Assembly: GCA_945862165.1 (NCBI GenBank)
Contig: CAMAXI010000010.1
Location: 1-64,000 of the forward strand
DNA from: Chryseobacterium gleum
Lineage (GTDB): Bacteria > Bacteroidota > Bacteroidia > Flavobacteriales_D > Crocinitomicaceae
Direction of reading: 5' to 3'
DNA: 64,000 bases
Part shown: piece after piece, positions 61,276 through 64,000 of the stretch
Numbering within the stretch: the stretch's first letter is position 1
How the letters are laid out: every line of letters begins with the position of its first letter
Notes under the pieces: model-generated
Databases searched by the model: none
Told to the model about the DNA's origin: nothing
The model's input: the letters and a program-made list of their open reading frames with translations, nothing else
Position numbers and translations under genes: made by a program

Positions 61276-62676
61276 ATGGAAAAACCCAAAAGAATATTAT
61301 TTCTTGATTTAATGCGTGTTTTAGCATTATTTATGATGATACAAGGTCATACTACCTATGATTTTTTGGATTTATCTATTCGCGATGGTCATAGCACTGG
61401 AATCAAAATATGGACAATGTTACGAGGTTATACAGCCCCTTTTTTTATGATGGTATCAGGAGCAGTATTCACATTTTTAATGCTTTCACAAGAACAAGAG
61501 GATGGTTCTAATCCAAGAGTTAAAGCAGGAATTAATAGAATATTTACCCTTTTATTTTGGGGCTATTTATTAAATTTTCCTATTTATGAAATAGGGCAAA
61601 TTTTCACAAAAGAAGGATTAAATCACTTTTTATCAGTGAGTATTGGAGAAACATTTTTTACTATTTTTTGGATTTCCTTGTGTATATACATCTACAAATC
61701 CATAACGAATAAAGAAGCTGTTTACCAAGATAATGAAATTAAAAAATTATTTAGAGAAGGTGCCCTCAAGCATATTAGATTTAGAGAAGCGCTATTCAAT
61801 AAGAACTATTTTGAACAAGAAGATAAAAAGAAAAGATTACTAACATCCGTTTTTGGAGGGGTTATAATAAGTATTCCATTTTTAATCATATCTAATGTAT
61901 TAACACTTGAAGAGAAACAAAGAGCACTACGTGTAGATGTACTTCATATTATCGCGCTAGGTTTACTTACAATTATGTTTGTATACTTTATTTCTAGGCA
62001 CAAAAAATGGATTATGACATCCGTTTATTTTGTATTAATGCTGATAATAATATCCTCATTTCCGCTACTTAACAATGTTGATTTATCGCACCTTCCAATA
62101 TTTGTAGCTCCTTACTTAAATGATTTTGAAACAAAATCTATGTTTCCTCTTACTCCTTGGCTTGCATATATTTTTGCTGGAGCATTACTCGGTTTGTGGT
62201 TAAATTATGAAATTAAAAAACCTAATTTCGAGAAAATAATTGGAATAAAATTAGCCTTTGTGGGACTTGGATTTATTTTTTTATCGGAAATTGGTAATCA
62301 TTTTGAAATGTATTATTATGGTAAAAGTTACTTTTGGCACGATAGTCCAAATCTAATTTACCACAGGATTGGCATTGTTATCAGTGTTGGAGCTATTATG
62401 GCCTTTTTAAGTTTAATTGTAAAAGACCTGCCAAAGTTTATGAAACAAATGAGTAGAAATACTTTATGGTTGTATGTAGGTCATTTGATAATCATCTACC
62501 AATTTGTAAAACCAATAATCGGATATAAAACAAGATTTAATGTACCAATAACACTTGTTTGTATTACACTTATGTTTGTTTTAATGTATCTACAAACACG
62601 TATTATACTTTATGTACAAAAGAATGAAGGTTACCGAGAAACTATCAAGAAATTACTCAGATACAAAACAAATTAA
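61276..62676 (+). CDS. DUF1624/HGSNAT-like membrane acyltransferase
   Basis: 466 aa with about ten membrane helices. The N-terminus RILFLDLMRVLALFMMIQGHTTYD is the signature of the heparan-alpha-glucosaminide N-acetyltransferase catalytic domain (DUF1624), with the His of QGHT proposed to accept the acetyl group. FFMMVSGAVFTFLML, VLHIIALGLLTIMF, LTPWLAYIFAGALLGLW and SRNTLWLYVGHLIIIYQF follow. It is likely to acetylate a surface sugar or cell-wall component; the acceptor is unknown. It starts 28 nt after the PorE-like gene, so it may be in that transcript, and it converges with the HIT gene across 60 bp in which I see no strong terminator. Confidence 0.85.
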   Translation: MEKPKRILFLDLMRVLALFMMIQGHTTYDFLDLSIRDGHSTGIKIWTMLRGYTAPFFMMVSGAVFTFLMLSQEQEDGSNPRVKAGINRIFTLLFWGYLLNFPIYEIGQIFTKEGLNHFLSVSIGETFFTIFWISLCIYIYKSITNKEAVYQDNEIKKLFREGALKHIRFREALFNKNYFEQEDKKKRLLTSVFGGVIISIPFLIISNVLTLEEKQRALRVDVLHIIALGLLTIMFVYFISRHKKWIMTSVYFVLMLIIISSFPLLNNVDLSHLPIFVAPYLNDFETKSMFPLTPWLAYIFAGALLGLWLNYEIKKPNFEKIIGIKLAFVGLGFIFLSEIGNHFEMYYYGKSYFWHDSPNLIYHRIGIVISVGAIMAFLSLIVKDLPKFMKQMSRNTLWLYVGHLIIIYQFVKPIIGYKTRFNVPITLVCITLMFVLMYLQTRIILYVQKNEGYRETIKKLLRYKTN

Positions 62677-62736
62677 ATGCTACACGTGAAGTATTTTAAT
62701 AGGATAAAACTACTCCTGTAATACTTAATCTTTATG

Positions 62737-63126
62737 TTAGAAAGATTTAATATTATTTGCAATTTGTTCTAACTCTAAAGAATCAAGTTTCAATTTAGCT
62801 GCTGAAAAATTCATATCAGCCAAAGCATTCATTGGTACTAAATGAATATGCGCATGAGGAACTTCTAATCCTATTACAGTAACTCCAACTTTTTTACAAG
62901 GATAAGCTAACTTAATCTTATGTGCAACTTGTTTACTGAAAATCATCATTTTACCCAACAAATCATCTTCAAGATCAAATATATAATCAACTTCAACTTT
63001 AGGGATAACTAAAACATGGCCCTTTGTCAATGGCTGAATATCTAAAAAAGCTAAAAATTGATCGGATTCCGCAACTTTATAGCAAGGGATTTCACCATTA
63101 ACTATTTTAGAAAACAACGTAGCCAT
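62737..63126 (-). CDS. HIT-family nucleotide-binding hydrolase
   Basis: 129 aa, standard for the HinT branch. The N-terminus FSKIVNGEIPCYKV, FLDIQPLTKGHVLVIPK and the histidine triad EVPHAHIHLVPM (HxHxHxx) are visible. HinT enzymes hydrolyse nucleoside phosphoramidates and acyl-adenylates. It is the second gene after greA, with the greA stop and this ATG overlapping by one base (TAATG), a pairing I have seen in other Bacteroidota. Confidence 0.95.
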   Translation of the reverse strand: MATLFSKIVNGEIPCYKVAESDQFLAFLDIQPLTKGHVLVIPKVEVDYIFDLEDDLLGKMMIFSKQVAHKIKLAYPCKKVGVTVIGLEVPHAHIHLVPMNALADMNFSAAKLKLDSLELEQIANNIKSF

Positions 63127-63599
63127 TATCTAGATATATCCATTATTTCAAACTGAATAATACCATTAGGCGTTGTAACATCTGCAATTTCTCCTAATTT
63201 TTTACCTAATAAACCTTTTCCTATTGGAGAATCAATGGAGATTTTTTTTGCTTTTAAGTCTGCTTCGTTTTCAGCAACAATTGTGTATTGCATTTCCATT
63301 CCATTGGAAATATTTTTAATTCTAACTTTTGTAAGAATAAAAACTTTAGAAGTATCAATTGTTGACTCATCAATTATACGCGCATTAGATAAAATACCTT
63401 CCATTTTAGAAATCTTCATCTCTAATAAGCCTTGAGCTTCCTTCGCTGCATCATATTCCGCATTTTCAGACAAATCACCTTTGTCTCTTGCTTCTGCAAT
63501 TTGATCAGAAATAGATGGGCGCATTACGGTCTTCATTTCGTGTAATTCATCACGAAGTTTTTTTAAACCCTCTTCTGTATAATAAGTAATTTGAGACAT
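63126..63599 (-). CDS. greA: Transcription elongation factor GreA
   Basis: Rescues backtracked RNA polymerase by stimulating transcript cleavage. 157 aa. The N-terminal coiled coil (TYYTEEGLKKLRDELHEMK) includes the acidic tip DKGDLSENAEY that inserts into the secondary channel. The C-terminal FKBP-like domain has ISIDSPIGKGLLGKKLGE. It follows a terminator after the porV-like gene and is translationally coupled to the HIT gene. Confidence 0.96.
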   Translation of the reverse strand: MSQITYYTEEGLKKLRDELHEMKTVMRPSISDQIAEARDKGDLSENAEYDAAKEAQGLLEMKISKMEGILSNARIIDESTIDTSKVFILTKVRIKNISNGMEMQYTIVAENEADLKAKKISIDSPIGKGLLGKKLGEIADVTTPNGIIQFEIMDISR

Positions 63600-63624
63600 A
63601 TATTGAAATTATATAAAAAACGAA

Positions 63625-63642
63625 GAGAGCCATACGACTCTC
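63625..63642 (-). terminator. Terminator after the PorV-like gene
   Basis: On the minus strand a short stem, GAGAG/CTCTC with an 8-nt loop, is followed by TTCG and six T. It lies between the PorV-like stop (63666) and greA. The stem is short, so efficiency is uncertain. Confidence 0.55.
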
Positions 63643-63665
63643 AACATTTTACAAAATTATAAAAA

Positions 63666-64000
63666 TTATTTTAAACTAATAGAAACTCCAAAACTGTGAA
63701 TCAATCCAAATGGATTTGACATTCTAACAGCGTATTCTAAACCAATAGCTGATTGCTTTTTAACTCCTTCAGCTGTTGTTTTTCTAGAAATCAAGTCAAC
63801 AGACATACCAGCAGTTAATCCGGATAAAGCATTAGTCCTATTTGCGGAATTTGTGATGTTTTTTTCATAAACATATCCAGCACGTACATTGAAAGCAGCT
63901 ATTCCAGTATTAAAAAGATAATCTAATCCAAGTCTATATTGATCATTTGAAAATGAATTTGCTGTAAAAGCAAATGCTGCAGTAAATTTATTGTCACTAA
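63666..64000 (-). CDS. PorV/PorQ-family outer-membrane protein, C-terminal part
   Basis: Not in the ORF track because the start lies beyond the right edge. The minus strand from 64000 to 63666 is open for 111 codons and ends in TAA. The translation contains DQYRLGLDYLFNTG, FNVRAGYVYEKN, LSGLTAGMSVD, IGLEYAVRMSNPFGLIHS and ends FGVSISLK. Alternating beta strands, RAGY.YE and a terminal NP.G.HS.G..ISL are typical of PorV (LptO) and the wider PorV/PorQ family of T9SS barrels. PorV shuttles T9SS cargo at the outer membrane. PorV itself versus a family member cannot be decided from the fragment. Confidence 0.7.
   Translation of the reverse strand, partial: SDNKFTAAFAFTANSFSNDQYRLGLDYLFNTGIAAFNVRAGYVYEKNITNSANRTNALSGLTAGMSVDLISRKTTAEGVKKQSAIGLEYAVRMSNPFGLIHSFGVSISLK

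Noticed and set aside
62677-62736. Possible terminator between the DUF1624 and HIT genes (AAGTATT/AATACTT)
   Set aside because: The arms are only 7 bp, A/T-rich and about 25 nt apart, with no U-tract; too weak to call.

Overview
The window is AT-rich chromosomal DNA from a member of the Bacteroidota, most likely Flavobacteriales and possibly near Crocinitomicaceae (the family placement is a guess). Four things support this. There are type IX secretion (T9SS) components and cargo: PorV-like and PorP/SprF-like proteins, a PorE-like TPR/propeller/OmpA protein, and two large secreted proteins with gliding-motility-type C-terminal domains. Many promoters match the Bacteroidota consensus TAnnTTTG. 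Shine-Dalgarno sites are not evident. Menaquinone genes are present. The gene content is mostly core housekeeping. I see no prophage, transposase, CRISPR array, tRNA or resistance island.

Layout. 1-404 holds the first bases of a 16S rRNA gene (minus strand) with a boxA-like site and tandem promoters. 405-5865 (minus) has pfkA, then a four-gene unit ending at a terminator: a conserved uncharacterised 474-aa protein, a WYL regulator, paaG-like isomerase/hydratase and paaH-like dehydrogenase. 6020-13998 (minus) has an AddA/RecB-like helicase-nuclease and a 1598-aa T9SS cargo protein. 14095-16103 (minus) has menC, carrying a small palindromic insertion, and menA. 16236-23732 (plus) has a nitronate monooxygenase/FabK-like enzyme, a catalytic/non-catalytic M16 peptidase pair, a second T9SS cargo protein, a DUF3817 protein, comB and a zinc phospholipase C/P1-nuclease-like protein, tightly packed or overlapping.

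23785-38342 has an OmpA-like/TPR lipoprotein and folK (minus), sppA-murB-truA and a TPR protein (plus), ispE (minus) divergent from accA (plus), a coiled-coil membrane protein (minus), nadC (plus), rsgA-dtd-mazG-like (minus) and a major OmpA-family porin (minus). 38519-48874 has a PglF/WbpM-like sugar dehydratase joined to a YwqK-repeat protein, guaB with two parvulin-type chaperones and a MoxR ATPase, and a SirB1-like protein. 48924-51161 is purL (minus).

51296-55076 (plus) is the least explained part: two tandem paralogous multi-pass membrane proteins followed by a lipoprotein that looks like a degenerate YtcJ-type amidohydrolase. After it come an acyl-CoA synthetase, rsmG, an unknown 178-aa gene, the PorP/PorE-like pair, a DUF1624/HGSNAT-like membrane acyltransferase, greA-HIT and the 3' part of a PorV-like gene that runs off the window.

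Several track ORFs begin at TTG codons that lie in or near promoter elements. I moved those starts to downstream ATG or GTG codons and say so in each entry. All calls come from reading the sequence; no database search was run.
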